This document shows positions 15,535-24,422 of a stretch of DNA of 64,000 nucleotides, one piece after another. Every line of letters begins with the position of its first letter. Position 1 is the stretch's first letter. The notes beneath the pieces were generated by a model, which saw only the letters and a list, made by a program, of their open reading frames with translations, made no database searches and was not told the origin of the DNA. The stretch is from assembly GCA_964596125.1 (NCBI GenBank), contig CAZQRP010000013.1:1-64000 (forward strand). Direction: 5' to 3'. The position numbers and the translations under genes are program-made. Source of the DNA: CAZQRP01 sp964596125 (GTDB lineage: Bacteria; Chloroflexota; Dehalococcoidia; GIF9; UBA5629).

Positions 15535-16341
15535 ATGATACACGTGGACAAGCTATCCGATACCATAACCTTTCTTGGTACTGCCGGTGCTCGAATTATG
15601 GTGGCTAAGCAGATTTTAGCTTCGGGTGGCGCTTGGCTTAGCCTGGGTGGGACCGAGATACTCCTTGACCCGGGTCCGGGCAGCCTGGTCCAGGCTATAA
15701 AGAGAAAATTCGATCCTTCAAAGCTCGATGCTGTTATTTTGTCCCACAAACATATCGACCATTCAGTTGACATAAACATAATGATTGAAGCAATGACTGA
15801 TGGTGGCTGGAAACAGCGGGGCAATGTTTTTGCACCGCTCGATGCTCTGAGTGAAGAGGCTGTCATTTTGCCTTATTTGAGAAATTATCCGGAAAAAGTT
15901 GAAATTCTGGCTGAGGGCAAGTCTTATTCTGTCGGTGATGTTACCTTCGAAACTCCGGTGCGGCACAGGCATCCGGTGGAGACCTACGGATTTATTTTTA
16001 AAACACCCAGGCATGCCTTTTCCTGGATCGTTGATACTAAATATTTCGATGGATTGAGCGATTACTATCGAAGTGATGTGCTGATCATAAATATGGTCCT
16101 GTTGCAGTCAAAGGTCCCGGTGGACCACCTGTCTCCCGTAGAAGTCAGGCTCATAATAGAGCAGATTAAGCCAAAGATGGCGATAATCACTCATTTCGGG
16201 ATGGGCGTATGGCGGGCCAGACCGTGGCAGGTAGCTAGGCAGCTAAGCGAGGACACAGGCACCCGGGTTATATCTGCCCGTGACGGCATGAGGTTTGATA
16301 TGGCGCAGGTGGAGTTGTCTGAAGATATGGAATGTCAATAG
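15535..16341 (+). CDS. Metallo-beta-lactamase-fold hydrolase
   Basis: About 268 residues from ATG 15535; ATG 15505 or GTG 15544 are also possible, and none has a clear Shine-Dalgarno. The metal site is ILSHKHIDHSVDIN (HxHxDH-type, here HKHIDH), with a further His in VRHRHPVETYG, an Asp in SWIVDTKYFDG and a distal His in IITHFGMGVWR. LGGTEILLDPGPG is the family's early strand. This is closest to RNase Z/phosphodiesterase-like MBL proteins; the substrate cannot be assigned. The reading frame continues past the TAG for 58 codons, to 16518. Confidence 0.85.
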   Translation: MIHVDKLSDTITFLGTAGARIMVAKQILASGGAWLSLGGTEILLDPGPGSLVQAIKRKFDPSKLDAVILSHKHIDHSVDINIMIEAMTDGGWKQRGNVFAPLDALSEEAVILPYLRNYPEKVEILAEGKSYSVGDVTFETPVRHRHPVETYGFIFKTPRHAFSWIVDTKYFDGLSDYYRSDVLIINMVLLQSKVPVDHLSPVEVRLIIEQIKPKMAIITHFGMGVWRARPWQVARQLSEDTGTRVISARDGMRFDMAQVELSEDMECQ

Positions 16342-16425
16342 GTACATGAGTGGAGCAAAGGCAACTCGTGCGGGATAGAGTACCTGGAAAAAGGAAGGAA
16401 TTTGATAGAGAACGAAGGTCTGATA

Positions 16426-16518
16426 ATGTACACGGTCGCATACTACAAAAAGAAATGTGAACAGAGAGATGGTAAAAAACGGTACTACCAGCCAAAGTCT
16501 GTTTCGGAGGGTATATGA
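16426..16518 (+). CDS. Possible small ORF coupled to the DUF72 gene
   Basis: A 30-codon frame starts at ATG 16426 (AAGG about 8 bases upstream) and ends in TGA overlapping the next gene's ATG (ATGA at 16515-16518). The peptide MYTVAYYKKKCEQRDGKKRY continues to SVSEGI and is strongly basic. TTG 16402 after AAGGAAGG would add eight residues. The same frame is open back to the TAG of the preceding gene. The ATGA overlap is a usual sign of coupled translation. I know no family for it. Confidence 0.4.
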   Translation: MYTVAYYKKKCEQRDGKKRYYQPKSVSEGI

Positions 16519-17240
16519 CCGGGTATTTTGTCGGGACCAGCGGCTGGCATTATGACCACTGGCGTGGGCTTTTTTATCCTGAGAAGTTGCCTAAAAGCGA
16601 ATGGTTACGATTCTATGCCGGACATTTCACCACAGTTGAACTCAACAACAGTTTTTACCGTTTACCCTCTGAAACGGCATTCATCAACTGGCGAGACTCT
16701 TCATCAAATGGTTTCGTTTTTGCTGTTAAAGTAAGTCGGTTTATCACTCACATAAAGAGGTTACGGGATGTAGAGGAGCCTTTGCATAATTTCCTGGTCC
16801 GAGCTGCTCTTTTAGAAGACAAGCTCGGTCCTCTTCTTTATCAATTGCCGCCCAACATGAAACGGAATGATGATACCCTGGAAGCTTTTCTGGCTATTTT
16901 GCCTGCTCAATATCATCATGTTCTCGAATTTCGCAATGAGTCCTGGCTTGATGAAGGTGTTTTTGAAATTCTACGTAGATATAATGTCGGCCTTTGTGTT
17001 TTCGATATGCCCGAACTGACCTGTCCGCTGGTAACTACATCTGATTTTGCATATATCCGTTTTCATGGTAGTGCCAGTCTATACTCAAGCAGCTACAGCG
17101 ATGGGGAATTGACTGACTGGGCAAAGTGTATCGCTGCTTCAGGACAAAACATGGCGAAAATCTATATCTATTTCAATAATGATGCCGAGGCCTATGCTGT
17201 CAGGAATGCTCTGACTATCCGTCAGATGCTAACTCATTGA
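16515..17240 (+). CDS. DUF72 (YecE-like) protein
   Basis: 241 residues, full length for DUF72, a TIM-barrel-like family of unknown function. Typical features are the start TGYFVGTSGWHYDHWRGLFY, PEKLPKSEWLRFYA, the TVELNNSFYRLPS segment, FAVKVSRFITHIKRL, and the C-terminal IYIYFNNDAEAYAV. CGGAGG precedes the ATG by six bases. It may be cotranscribed with the MBL-fold gene through the small ORF, and it converges with uvrC (stop codons adjacent). Confidence 0.92.
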   Translation: MTGYFVGTSGWHYDHWRGLFYPEKLPKSEWLRFYAGHFTTVELNNSFYRLPSETAFINWRDSSSNGFVFAVKVSRFITHIKRLRDVEEPLHNFLVRAALLEDKLGPLLYQLPPNMKRNDDTLEAFLAILPAQYHHVLEFRNESWLDEGVFEILRRYNVGLCVFDMPELTCPLVTTSDFAYIRFHGSASLYSSSYSDGELTDWAKCIAASGQNMAKIYIYFNNDAEAYAVRNALTIRQMLTH

Positions 17241-19106
17241 TTACAGGTATTCCTTTATCCTCTCCGCTAACTTGTCGGTTATACCTTTAACTGCAATCAA
17301 TTCTTCCGTTGATGCCTCTTTGATGTCCCGTACCGAGCCGAATTTTTTTATTAAAGCTTTCTTACGCTTGGGACCGATGCCTGAAATACTATCAAGTGCT
17401 GAAGCTGTGCTTCTTTTCTGCCTGAGGTTCTGGTGAAAGCTTAACGCAAAGCGGTGTGCTTCATCTCTAATTCTTTGCAGCAGGTAGAGCGCTGCCGAAG
17501 TTTGAGGAATAATGAGTGGCCCGGATTCTCCGGGTATGAATACCTCTTCCTTTTCTTTGGCAAGACTGGCAACAGGAATGGAAGTCAGTCCCAGTTCTTT
17601 CATGACTTCAAGTCCGGCATTGAGATGGCCCTTACCGCCATCTATGAGAATTAGTCCGGGGACTGCTGCCCACTTATCATCGCTGGCGAGATATTTATGA
17701 AAACGCCGTCTCAGGATTTCCTGTATCATGGAATAATCATCAATGCCGGCTACTGTTTTTATTTTAAAACGTCGATAGTTTGCTGGCCTGGGTATACCTT
17801 TATCGAAGACGATCATGCTGCCTACAGACAGATTGCCCTTGATAGTAGAAACATCATAGCCTTCTATTCGGACCGGGACCGAAGGTAAGCGAAGTTTCTC
17901 TTTCAGTTCCTTCAATACGGCAACAGGTTCAAAAAGTGCCGATTGCTTGACCTGGTAGAGCTTTAATCCCTGGTGGGCGTTTTCAGAGACCATATCGACC
18001 AGTTGCTTCTTCACACCCTGACAGGGCACGTAAAGTTTTACCGATGCTCCTCTCTGATTTCTTAGCCACTCACCGATAAGGGCCTGTTCATCAACCGGAT
18101 ACTGAAGCACTATCTTTGGTGGTATCGAGGCAGCCGTAGCATAATACTGTTTAACGAAGCTGGTCATTATTTGTTTTGGCTCTTCATCTCGAATTCCGGC
18201 TACTAAAATACTGTCTCGGCCTATGAGCTTATTATTACGGATAAAGAAGACCTCCACGTAGGCTAGCTCACTGGTTTGTGCCAGAGCGATTACATCCTGC
18301 TCTCCTCGTACTGTGAGGGCGATTTTTTGTCCCTCTATTACATGTTCTATAGCTTTGATCTGGTCACGAAGTAGGGCAGCTTTTTCGAATTGGAGCTGCT
18401 GGGAGGCTTGTCGCATTTTGTTTTTTAGTTCTCGGAGGACAAGGTCCTGCCTGCCTTCAAGGAATAACATGACCTGTTTTACTACCTCGTAATAGTCCTT
18501 CTTATCCACTGCATTAATACATGGCCCGAGACAGCGGTGAATGTGATAGTTCAGGCAGGGCTTATTGGCTGTTCCTGTAATTACTTTGTTGCAGGAACGT
18601 AACGGGAAGATTCTTTTTATAAGTCTCAGTGTTTTACGTACCGAGCCGGCACTGCCGAAAGGGCCAAAATATCTGCTCCTGTCTTTATGGAAGCGGCGAG
18701 TAATATGTACACTGGGCCAATCATCATCAAGGTCTATTTTAAGGTATGGGAAGGTTTTATCGTCTTTTAACTGGACATTGTAATGAGGGTGGTATTTCTT
18801 AATCAGCGTGTTCTCTAAAATTAATGCTTCCTGGTTCGAATCGGTTACTATAAACTCGAAGTCATTAATATTGGCTCTAAGTTGTTGATGTTTTAATGGC
18901 AATTTAGTACTAGGACTAAAGTAGGATTTTACCCGTTGATGGAGACTGGCCGCCTTACCTACATAAATAATTTTCCCCTGCCTATCTTTGAAGAGATAGA
19001 TCCCCGGCCTTTTAGGCAATAATTTCATTTGGGCTTCGATTGATGTTGCCACCGTAGCTGATTCATTGTAACATCGGGCAAAGAAAGAGACAAAAAATTG
19101 ATTCAT
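17241..19106 (-). CDS. uvrC: Excinuclease ABC subunit C
   Basis: The nucleotide excision repair nuclease, which makes both incisions in the UvrBC complex. Domains in order: GIY-YIG (RPGIYLFKDRQGKIIYVGKA), the Cys-containing segment around CNKVITGTANKPCLNYHIHR, the UVR motif (QFEKAALLRDQIKAIEHV), the RNase H-like 3' domain (VRIEGYDVSTIKG, ILIDGGKGHLNAGLEV), and tandem HhH motifs (SISGIGPKRKKALIKKFGSV). 621 residues from ATG 19106; the start may lie at GTG 19052 or ATG 19028, nearer the usual UvrC beginning. The 3' end abuts DUF72. Confidence 0.95.
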   Translation of the reverse strand: MNQFFVSFFARCYNESATVATSIEAQMKLLPKRPGIYLFKDRQGKIIYVGKAASLHQRVKSYFSPSTKLPLKHQQLRANINDFEFIVTDSNQEALILENTLIKKYHPHYNVQLKDDKTFPYLKIDLDDDWPSVHITRRFHKDRSRYFGPFGSAGSVRKTLRLIKRIFPLRSCNKVITGTANKPCLNYHIHRCLGPCINAVDKKDYYEVVKQVMLFLEGRQDLVLRELKNKMRQASQQLQFEKAALLRDQIKAIEHVIEGQKIALTVRGEQDVIALAQTSELAYVEVFFIRNNKLIGRDSILVAGIRDEEPKQIMTSFVKQYYATAASIPPKIVLQYPVDEQALIGEWLRNQRGASVKLYVPCQGVKKQLVDMVSENAHQGLKLYQVKQSALFEPVAVLKELKEKLRLPSVPVRIEGYDVSTIKGNLSVGSMIVFDKGIPRPANYRRFKIKTVAGIDDYSMIQEILRRRFHKYLASDDKWAAVPGLILIDGGKGHLNAGLEVMKELGLTSIPVASLAKEKEEVFIPGESGPLIIPQTSAALYLLQRIRDEAHRFALSFHQNLRQKRSTASALDSISGIGPKRKKALIKKFGSVRDIKEASTEELIAVKGITDKLAERIKEYL

Positions 19107-19176
19107 TTTTACCGGAATTTTTGTTTTTAGTTTTATTGTAAAGTTGAAATTGTGATAAAATAGTAGATGGCTTGAA

Positions 19177-20055
19177 ATGGAAGAATATATAAAGTCATTC
19201 CTGGACTACCTGGCAAGAGAAAAAAAGTACTCCAACAATACCTTAGCTGCTTACCACAGTGATTTACTGCAGCTCGCTACCTATGTGAAAGCTGGAAGCT
19301 CTGGTAGTAGCAGCATTGGTAGTGTGGACGCTCCCGTACCTAAATTAAATACCGAAGTTTTATCAAATTATATGCATAACCTGAGGGAAAGAAAATACGC
19401 ACAATCCACGGTAGCACGCAAGGTTGCAGCAGCAAAATCATTACTAAAATATCTAGTAGATACAGGCAAGCTAAAAGGTGGCATGATGCCTAATTTAGCT
19501 TCCCCGCAGGTGAGCAAGTCTATACCTAAGTCCTTATCGGTCTCCGAGGTCCGAAATTTTATGGCAGAAACAGCGAAGCTATCTACTACTGAGGCTAAGA
19601 GGGATAGGACGATGCTGGAGTTACTTTATGCCACTGGTTTGAGAGCTAGCGAGATGATGGCATTGAATGTGGATGATATTGATCTGAAAGCAAAGAGCGT
19701 ACGTTGTCGTGGTCAAAACACTAAGGTGAGGTTTGTTCCTATTGACCAGTACATAGCACAGATGGTTAAAGAATATATAAATGAAGTGAGGCTTAAACTG
19801 CTGAGCAACCAGAATGAGGTTGCTTTATTTTTAAATCGACGTGGTGAGAGGTTAACCCGCCAGGGCTTCTGGCAAATTATTCAAGGTTACGCCGATAAAG
19901 TCGGACTGGGTAATAAGGTCACTCCTCGCAGTCTCCGCCATAGTTTTGCAACCCATAAATTAAAAAGTGGTGTTGACCTGCAATCTGTTCAGGAGCTTCT
20001 GGGGCATACACATATTTCAACTACAAGAGTATATAAAGACGCGAAGCTTTATTAA
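19177..20055 (+). CDS. Tyrosine recombinase, XerC/XerD-like
   Basis: 292 residues. The N-terminal SAM-like domain (YIKSFLDYLAREKKYSNNTL) is followed by a catalytic domain with Arg in YATGLRASEMM, LRHSFATHKLKSG (H-x-x-R), LGHTHIST and the nucleophile Tyr in TRVYKDA. The size and absence of phage neighbours fit a chromosomal Xer protein that resolves dimers, rather than an integrase of a mobile element. It starts 71 bp from the divergent uvrC. Confidence 0.9.
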   Translation: MEEYIKSFLDYLAREKKYSNNTLAAYHSDLLQLATYVKAGSSGSSSIGSVDAPVPKLNTEVLSNYMHNLRERKYAQSTVARKVAAAKSLLKYLVDTGKLKGGMMPNLASPQVSKSIPKSLSVSEVRNFMAETAKLSTTEAKRDRTMLELLYATGLRASEMMALNVDDIDLKAKSVRCRGQNTKVRFVPIDQYIAQMVKEYINEVRLKLLSNQNEVALFLNRRGERLTRQGFWQIIQGYADKVGLGNKVTPRSLRHSFATHKLKSGVDLQSVQELLGHTHISTTRVYKDAKLY

Positions 20056-20136
20056 TCAGTTGGTCTCTGAATAAGAATCATTTCGAGAAATGATATCGAT
20101 TTCAGAAATATAACCTTAGATTTCCGGAGTGAAATT

Positions 20137-20391
20137 ATGTCTAAGAAATCACGGCGTGCCAGAGCTAAGCATCATGCTAATGGGAAGCCAGTAAAAAAGG
20201 TACCGGTAAAGCGTATTGAGCCTACCGTAGCAACAGGTAAATCAGACACTGTGATGCCTTCAATTGCGTCAGCCCGTTCCTCAACGCAGATGATTCGGTA
20301 TCAATACGTAGTACCGGAGTTACGCCGTATTGGTATTATTAGTGGTGCTCTGTTATTAATCCTTGTCATACTAACATTCGTACTTGGGTAG
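20137..20391 (+). CDS. Small membrane protein, 84 aa
   Basis: A strongly basic N-terminus (MSKKSRRARAKHHANGKPVK) is followed by a Ser/Thr/Ala linker and one C-terminal membrane helix (about residues 63-83, GIISGALLLILVILTFVLG). The gene lies between xer and pcm, starting 81 bp after the recombinase stop and ending 20 bp before pcm, and is probably cotranscribed with pcm. I do not recognise a family. The topology suggests a cytoplasmic RNA/DNA- or ribosome-binding tail tethered to the membrane (inference only). Confidence 0.65.
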   Translation: MSKKSRRARAKHHANGKPVKKVPVKRIEPTVATGKSDTVMPSIASARSSTQMIRYQYVVPELRRIGIISGALLLILVILTFVLG

Positions 20392-20411
20392 ACATTTAAG
20401 GTGGTATATGC

Positions 20412-21050
20412 GTGGATCTAGGGTCAACCCGAGATCGATTATTTGAATCTCTGAAGCGGGAAATCAGTGATAAACGTGTGCTTGATGCAATGGCACATGT
20501 TCCTCGTGAGCTTTTCGTAGCGTCAAATTATTATGGATCGGCTTATGACGATCGACCTTTATGTATCGGATTTGGTCAGACTATTTCTCAACCGTATATC
20601 GTGGCTTTAATGACCCAATCCCTGGCTCTGAAGAGCAATGAAAAGGTACTGGAGTTAGGCACCGGGAGTGGTTATCAAACAGCGATATTGGCGGAATTAG
20701 TCAGGTGGGTGGTCAGTATTGAACGTGTTCCTCAGTTGCTGGAATCGGCGAGACGAGTCCTGGATAAGCTGGGCTATATCAATATCGAGCTACATATGGT
20801 TGAGAAGCATCTGGGCTGGCCTGCAGGAGCTCCCTATGATGCCATTCTGGTTACTGCGGGAGCCCCCCGAATTCCTGATGAACTAATAGAACAATTGGTT
20901 GTCGGGGGAAGAATGGTTATACCGGTAGGTTCGAGATGGGAGCAAGAGCTGCTCAGGATTACCAAAGGGGGCAGGAAAAATCGTATTGAAAAGCTTGGTG
21001 GTTGTCGCTTTGTATCTCTTGTTGGCGAGGGTGCCTGGGAGCATGAATAG
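20412..21050 (+). CDS. pcm: Protein-L-isoaspartate O-methyltransferase
   Basis: This enzyme repairs isoaspartyl damage by SAM-dependent methylation. 212 residues. Diagnostic segments are RVLDAMAHVPRELFVASNYY, DRPLCIGFGQTISQPYIVAL (substrate loop), VLELGTGSGYQTAILAELV (SAM motif I), GWPAGAPYDAILVTAGAP and GGRMVIPVG. The start is GTG 20412 (GTGGAT), with ATG 20408 out of frame. It lies downstream of the small membrane protein gene. Confidence 0.93.
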   Translation: MDLGSTRDRLFESLKREISDKRVLDAMAHVPRELFVASNYYGSAYDDRPLCIGFGQTISQPYIVALMTQSLALKSNEKVLELGTGSGYQTAILAELVRWVVSIERVPQLLESARRVLDKLGYINIELHMVEKHLGWPAGAPYDAILVTAGAPRIPDELIEQLVVGGRMVIPVGSRWEQELLRITKGGRKNRIEKLGGCRFVSLVGEGAWEHE

Positions 21051-21148
21051 TATCCAGGGTATTCACCGGCTGGTAAAGCTGCTTTATTAACGTAATACCT
21101 CAGACCTAACCATGCTTTGCTGTCTTGCATTTTCTAATTGCTGACCGA

Positions 21149-21808
21149 TCAAGCTTTTACTTTGTCCGGAGACACAGGTACTTTGGCTACCAGTGATCCT
21201 ACCGGACAAACGGTGACACATGCAAGGCATGAATTACATCCTGATTCGGCTAAAGGCGTGCCAGCGAAGGTAGTAACAGCAGTAGTAATGCCCCTGAAAG
21301 CGAAATCTAATATACCGGTACCTCTGTCGTGGCATACCCAAACACACCTGCCGCATAAGACACATTTATTTGGATCATAGTAAAATAGATGATGGCTTGA
21401 ATCTACAGGTTGCTCCCGGGGTATCCGGCGAAATTTTTTCAGCCTTAATTTTAAGCCGAGTTTAGAGGCAATGTTCTGCAGTTCGCAATTTCGGTTCTTA
21501 TCACAATGGGCACAGTCAATATGGTGATGACTGAGTAGAAGTTCAAAAGCAGTATTTCTAATTCTCTGGACTCTTGCGGTGTTGAGGTGTACCACCATAC
21601 CGTTATGGACTATCTGCGTGCAGGCTGTAACTGGAGAGCTCCTACCTTCGATCTCCACAAAACAGAGGCGACATGAGGTTACAGGTGGCTTGACATCTCT
21701 CATAGCACATAGATTTGGGATGTAGAAGCCATTATCAAGGGCAACCCACAGTAAGTTCGAGCCATTTTTAGCTTTGACATCAACACCGTCGATTATTATT
21801 GTGACCAA
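21149..21808 (-). CDS. NuoG/HoxU-like iron-sulfur protein
   Basis: 219 residues. An N-terminal [2Fe-2S] ferredoxin domain has Cys in IPNLCAMRD, VTSCRLCFVEIEG and TACTQ. The His-Cys segment HHHIDCAHCDKNRNCELQ is that of the NuoG N7-type domain. Two [4Fe-4S] motifs follow: CVLCGRCVWVC and CNSCLACVTVCPVG. This is the electron-entry module of complex I, NAD-reducing hydrogenases and formate dehydrogenases. No catalytic partner lies nearby. TTG 21808 is preferred because GGAGAAGG precedes it; ATG 21832 reads through that Shine-Dalgarno. It is the last gene of a five-gene leftward set. Confidence 0.87.
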   Translation of the reverse strand: MVTIIIDGVDVKAKNGSNLLWVALDNGFYIPNLCAMRDVKPPVTSCRLCFVEIEGRSSPVTACTQIVHNGMVVHLNTARVQRIRNTAFELLLSHHHIDCAHCDKNRNCELQNIASKLGLKLRLKKFRRIPREQPVDSSHHLFYYDPNKCVLCGRCVWVCHDRGTGILDFAFRGITTAVTTFAGTPLAESGCNSCLACVTVCPVGSLVAKVPVSPDKVKA

Positions 21809-21854
21809 TTTCCCTTCTCCTCTCCATACCATCCCTGATTGTCCGGAGGGACTC

Positions 21855-22376
21855 TCACGTCAATACTAATTTTTTAACTGCATTATTAATACTCTGTTTC
21901 AGGTGTGTTATGTTGTCGGTGAAATACAGATGACTTTTACAGTGGCAGTCACTTGAGCCGAAGTGGGGAATGAAACATAGTTCATCTGTCAAAGCAGGAG
22001 AGAGAAGACACTCAAGTCGTTGCTCTGTGAGATAAAGGTTTATTTGCATAACTTCAGCTTCATTGAGAAGGTAGTCTATATGCCATTTTGGTTTCTTATA
22101 TTTAATCAGGTGGCGGCGTATTCTTGATGTAAATCCACCTGAAGCTGAACCCAGGTAAGCGTAAAAACCTCCAGTAAATTTAATTACATCAAGGCTGCCT
22201 ATACGAATATTTCTATCAGCACTCAGCTCAATAATCAGAATATAGCTGCCGTTGTACGTGCGAATATTTGGATTATCTAAAGCAACGTTTGAATAAATAA
22301 TAATTTCTTTCAGTGTCGTTAGTGAGTCACCGTCTTTTTTAGAGCAAGAATAAGTTTGAATTTTTTCTATAACCAC
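21855..22376 (-). CDS. DUF123 (GIY-YIG-like) protein
   Basis: 173 residues. The conserved DUF123 core is GSYILIIELSADRNIRIG, GGFYAYLGSASGGFTSRIRR, HWHIDYLL-like KWHIDYLLNEAEV, and the C-terminal FGSSDCHCKSHLYF. The family is a compact GIY-YIG relative of unknown function, common in archaea and anaerobes. An extra ~40 residues precede the core. The GTG start directly follows the mobB stop (TGAGTG), so translation is probably coupled. Confidence 0.83.
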   Translation of the reverse strand: MVIEKIQTYSCSKKDGDSLTTLKEIIIYSNVALDNPNIRTYNGSYILIIELSADRNIRIGSLDVIKFTGGFYAYLGSASGGFTSRIRRHLIKYKKPKWHIDYLLNEAEVMQINLYLTEQRLECLLSPALTDELCFIPHFGSSDCHCKSHLYFTDNITHLKQSINNAVKKLVLT

Positions 22377-23027
22377 TCATTGCCTGGATTTTTTACTGAT
22401 GAAAATTTCAAGGTTTCTGATAGTATTTACTCCTTTCAGACCGGGAGACACAGCAACCAAAATATCATTTACAATGTCTTCGGGAAATGCACTGAGCGGT
22501 ACAGGATTACTGTTTACATAAATAGCAATATCCTCTCGTTGAGGCTTAATATAGTCGTTTTCCAGGAGATCAACCAGACCCTTGACGTCCTGTAAATCAA
22601 ATTGCCTGACCTCGGTTTCAAGTGGTTCATCGGTGGCTATAGCTATCAGTTTTCGTACAGCAATAAGGGGTGGCCCGATCTCCTTACGATGGACCTCTAT
22701 CTTTGGCACATTACTCTGCTTGAATCCTTCGGCAATGATAATGTCGTAATCTTCGCTCAATAGATGGACGATCTCATCGAGATTAACATTGCCTTTCACG
22801 GGCTTGATAAGTACTATATTATCTGATGAGCTTACTGCAACTGCTTCGCTGCCAGCTTGTATGTGGCGCCAGCTATCTTTGCCTGGTTTGTCAAAGGCCA
22901 ATTTATGAGAGACATTCTTGGCAGTAGCTACGCGATAATCCCGTGCCTTTAACTCTGTAATAATCTTTTCTATAAGGGTAGTTTTTCCCGAATTCGATTT
23001 ACCTATAACTGCAACTATGGGGACCAT
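22377..23027 (-). CDS. mobB: Molybdopterin-guanine dinucleotide biosynthesis protein B
   Basis: 216 residues. The P-loop IGKSNSGKTTLIEKII lies at the start, followed by VSHKLAFDKPGKDSWRHIQA (the MobB KHxxHxxDxxGKDSxR region, here with variations), and DIIIAEGFKQSNVPKIEVHR. MobB assists MobA in making the Mo-bis-MGD cofactor of molybdo/tungsto-enzymes. No mobA or molybdoenzyme is in the window. The C-terminal ~60 residues beyond the core look unstructured or variable. Cotranscribed with the DUF123 gene. Confidence 0.88.
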   Translation of the reverse strand: MVPIVAVIGKSNSGKTTLIEKIITELKARDYRVATAKNVSHKLAFDKPGKDSWRHIQAGSEAVAVSSSDNIVLIKPVKGNVNLDEIVHLLSEDYDIIIAEGFKQSNVPKIEVHRKEIGPPLIAVRKLIAIATDEPLETEVRQFDLQDVKGLVDLLENDYIKPQREDIAIYVNSNPVPLSAFPEDIVNDILVAVSPGLKGVNTIRNLEIFISKKSRQ

Positions 23028-23063
23028 TCCCTGTTATTCTTCTCCTTTATTCTATTGTGTCGT

Positions 23064-23702
23064 TTATGAGCTTTTCCTGGATAAGGTCACTATGAATCCA
23101 GCATTGGATAGAATGCCTTCTTGTGGTGACTCCATATATTTTATCTTCCCGGGGCCCTGAAACAATGTTGAGAAGACCTTTTCAATCGAGAAACCTGCGT
23201 TTTTCAGCAGACTTTCGAGTTCTGTGTGCCTGTAAAATGTGGCATGCTTGTAGACCTGGTGTCCCGCCCTCTTTTTTAACTCATATAGTTCTCCCCACGG
23301 ACTTTCTGGTGAGATTGTTCCAAGAACCATTGCACCATCTTTATGCAAGATACGATTGGCTTCCTTTAGCATTATAGATGGTGAGTCAATAAAACAGAGA
23401 GTGGTAATGATAAACAGGGCTCCAAAGACATCATTATTGAAGGGTATGTTTTCTCCTTTACCCAGTAAGGTATTTATGCCTCGGTTCTCAGCTATCTTGA
23501 GGAGTTTAATGGATGGGTCTAATCCATTGTCTATTTTCAGCGCCCGGGCGAAGCGGCCGCTGCCCACCCCGATCTCAAGCCAGGGCCTGGACGATAGAGG
23601 TACGACCTGTTGCAATGCCTGGACTTCTATATCAAAGATGGTCTTTCCTTCTTTTTCAAACCAGGAGTCATATTCCGTGGCTATGGAATCGAAGGCAAAC
23701 AT
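23064..23702 (-). CDS. Class I SAM-dependent methyltransferase
   Basis: 212 residues of the Methyltransf_11 type. Motifs: FDSIATEYDSWFEKEG start, WLEIGVGSGRFARAL (motif I), GENIPFNNDVFGALFIITTL (motifs II/III), and EANRILHKDGAMVLGTI. The substrate is unknown; relatives include arsenite and quinone methyltransferases, but no substrate-specific residues can be read. It starts 10 bp after the NifU-like gene and precedes mobB, within a five-gene leftward set. Confidence 0.87.
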   Translation of the reverse strand: MFAFDSIATEYDSWFEKEGKTIFDIEVQALQQVVPLSSRPWLEIGVGSGRFARALKIDNGLDPSIKLLKIAENRGINTLLGKGENIPFNNDVFGALFIITTLCFIDSPSIMLKEANRILHKDGAMVLGTISPESPWGELYELKKRAGHQVYKHATFYRHTELESLLKNAGFSIEKVFSTLFQGPGKIKYMESPQEGILSNAGFIVTLSRKSS

Positions 23703-23712
23703 TTTAACTTCA

Positions 23713-24159
23713 TCATCTCCTGTAAGCTTTTTTCCATGGCTCTTTTTTTAAGGCCAGGTAGTCCTGAAGTGCTTTTTTAATAGTATTCGTCACTAAAAGA
23801 GGCAAATGCCGATTGTCTTCGGGCAAATCGCCTAAAATTTTAAAAATGTCATTTTCATGTATGCTCATTGCCTGTGAAACATTCCTGCCTTTAACGATTT
23901 CAGTTGCTACACTGCAACAGGCAATAGCCGCCCCGCAGCCATTTGTCATGAAGGACACGTCTTTTAGTTTTTCATTCTTTACCTTGAGCCATATTGTTAT
24001 AGCGTCACCGCAGGTATCAGTTATAGAAGCGAATCCATCGGCGTCAGGTATACTGCCCATATTTCGCGGGTTCATGGAATGATCGATAAAAGTGTCGGAG
24101 TAGTGTTCTTTTATCTTTTCAATCATTTGCCTTTGGAACTCGTCGTATGCAGTATTCAT
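23713..24159 (-). CDS. NifU/IscU-like Fe-S scaffold, one ligand missing
   Basis: 148 residues of the NifU N-terminal family. DTCGDAITIWLKV (first Cys) and NGCGAAIACCS (second Cys) are present, with DHSMNPRNMGSIPDADG as the usual lead. The third position, normally a His-Cys before an Ala/Leu-rich helix, reads NRHLPLLVTNTIKKAL, with His but no Cys. Scaffold activity may therefore be altered. It heads the set NifU-like, methyltransferase, mobB, DUF123, NuoG-like. Confidence 0.85.
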   Translation of the reverse strand: MNTAYDEFQRQMIEKIKEHYSDTFIDHSMNPRNMGSIPDADGFASITDTCGDAITIWLKVKNEKLKDVSFMTNGCGAAIACCSVATEIVKGRNVSQAMSIHENDIFKILGDLPEDNRHLPLLVTNTIKKALQDYLALKKEPWKKAYRR

Positions 24160-24422
24160 CCGTTATCTCCTTGACTCTCTTATAGTTTGTTCTATTTCAC
24201 TAAATGTCCAACATGCCCTTTCAATTGAACATAGAGCACCGAATATAGCTGATTTACTATTTAAGTATTCCATAATTGTACTCGAATAATCCATTTCTGA
24301 GGCGCCGGCAATAATGTAGTGCGATGCTGGTTAAAAATGTTTTATCCTGGTACGTATATCACTAAGAAAAACAGCGGATATTTGCATCACTCATTACCAT
24401 TGTTCTGTATACATTCTTCGTG

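Noticed and set aside
19177..20055. Tyrosine recombinase as sign of an integrated element
   Set aside because: No attachment repeats, tRNA, phage or conjugation genes nearby; it fits a chromosomal Xer protein.
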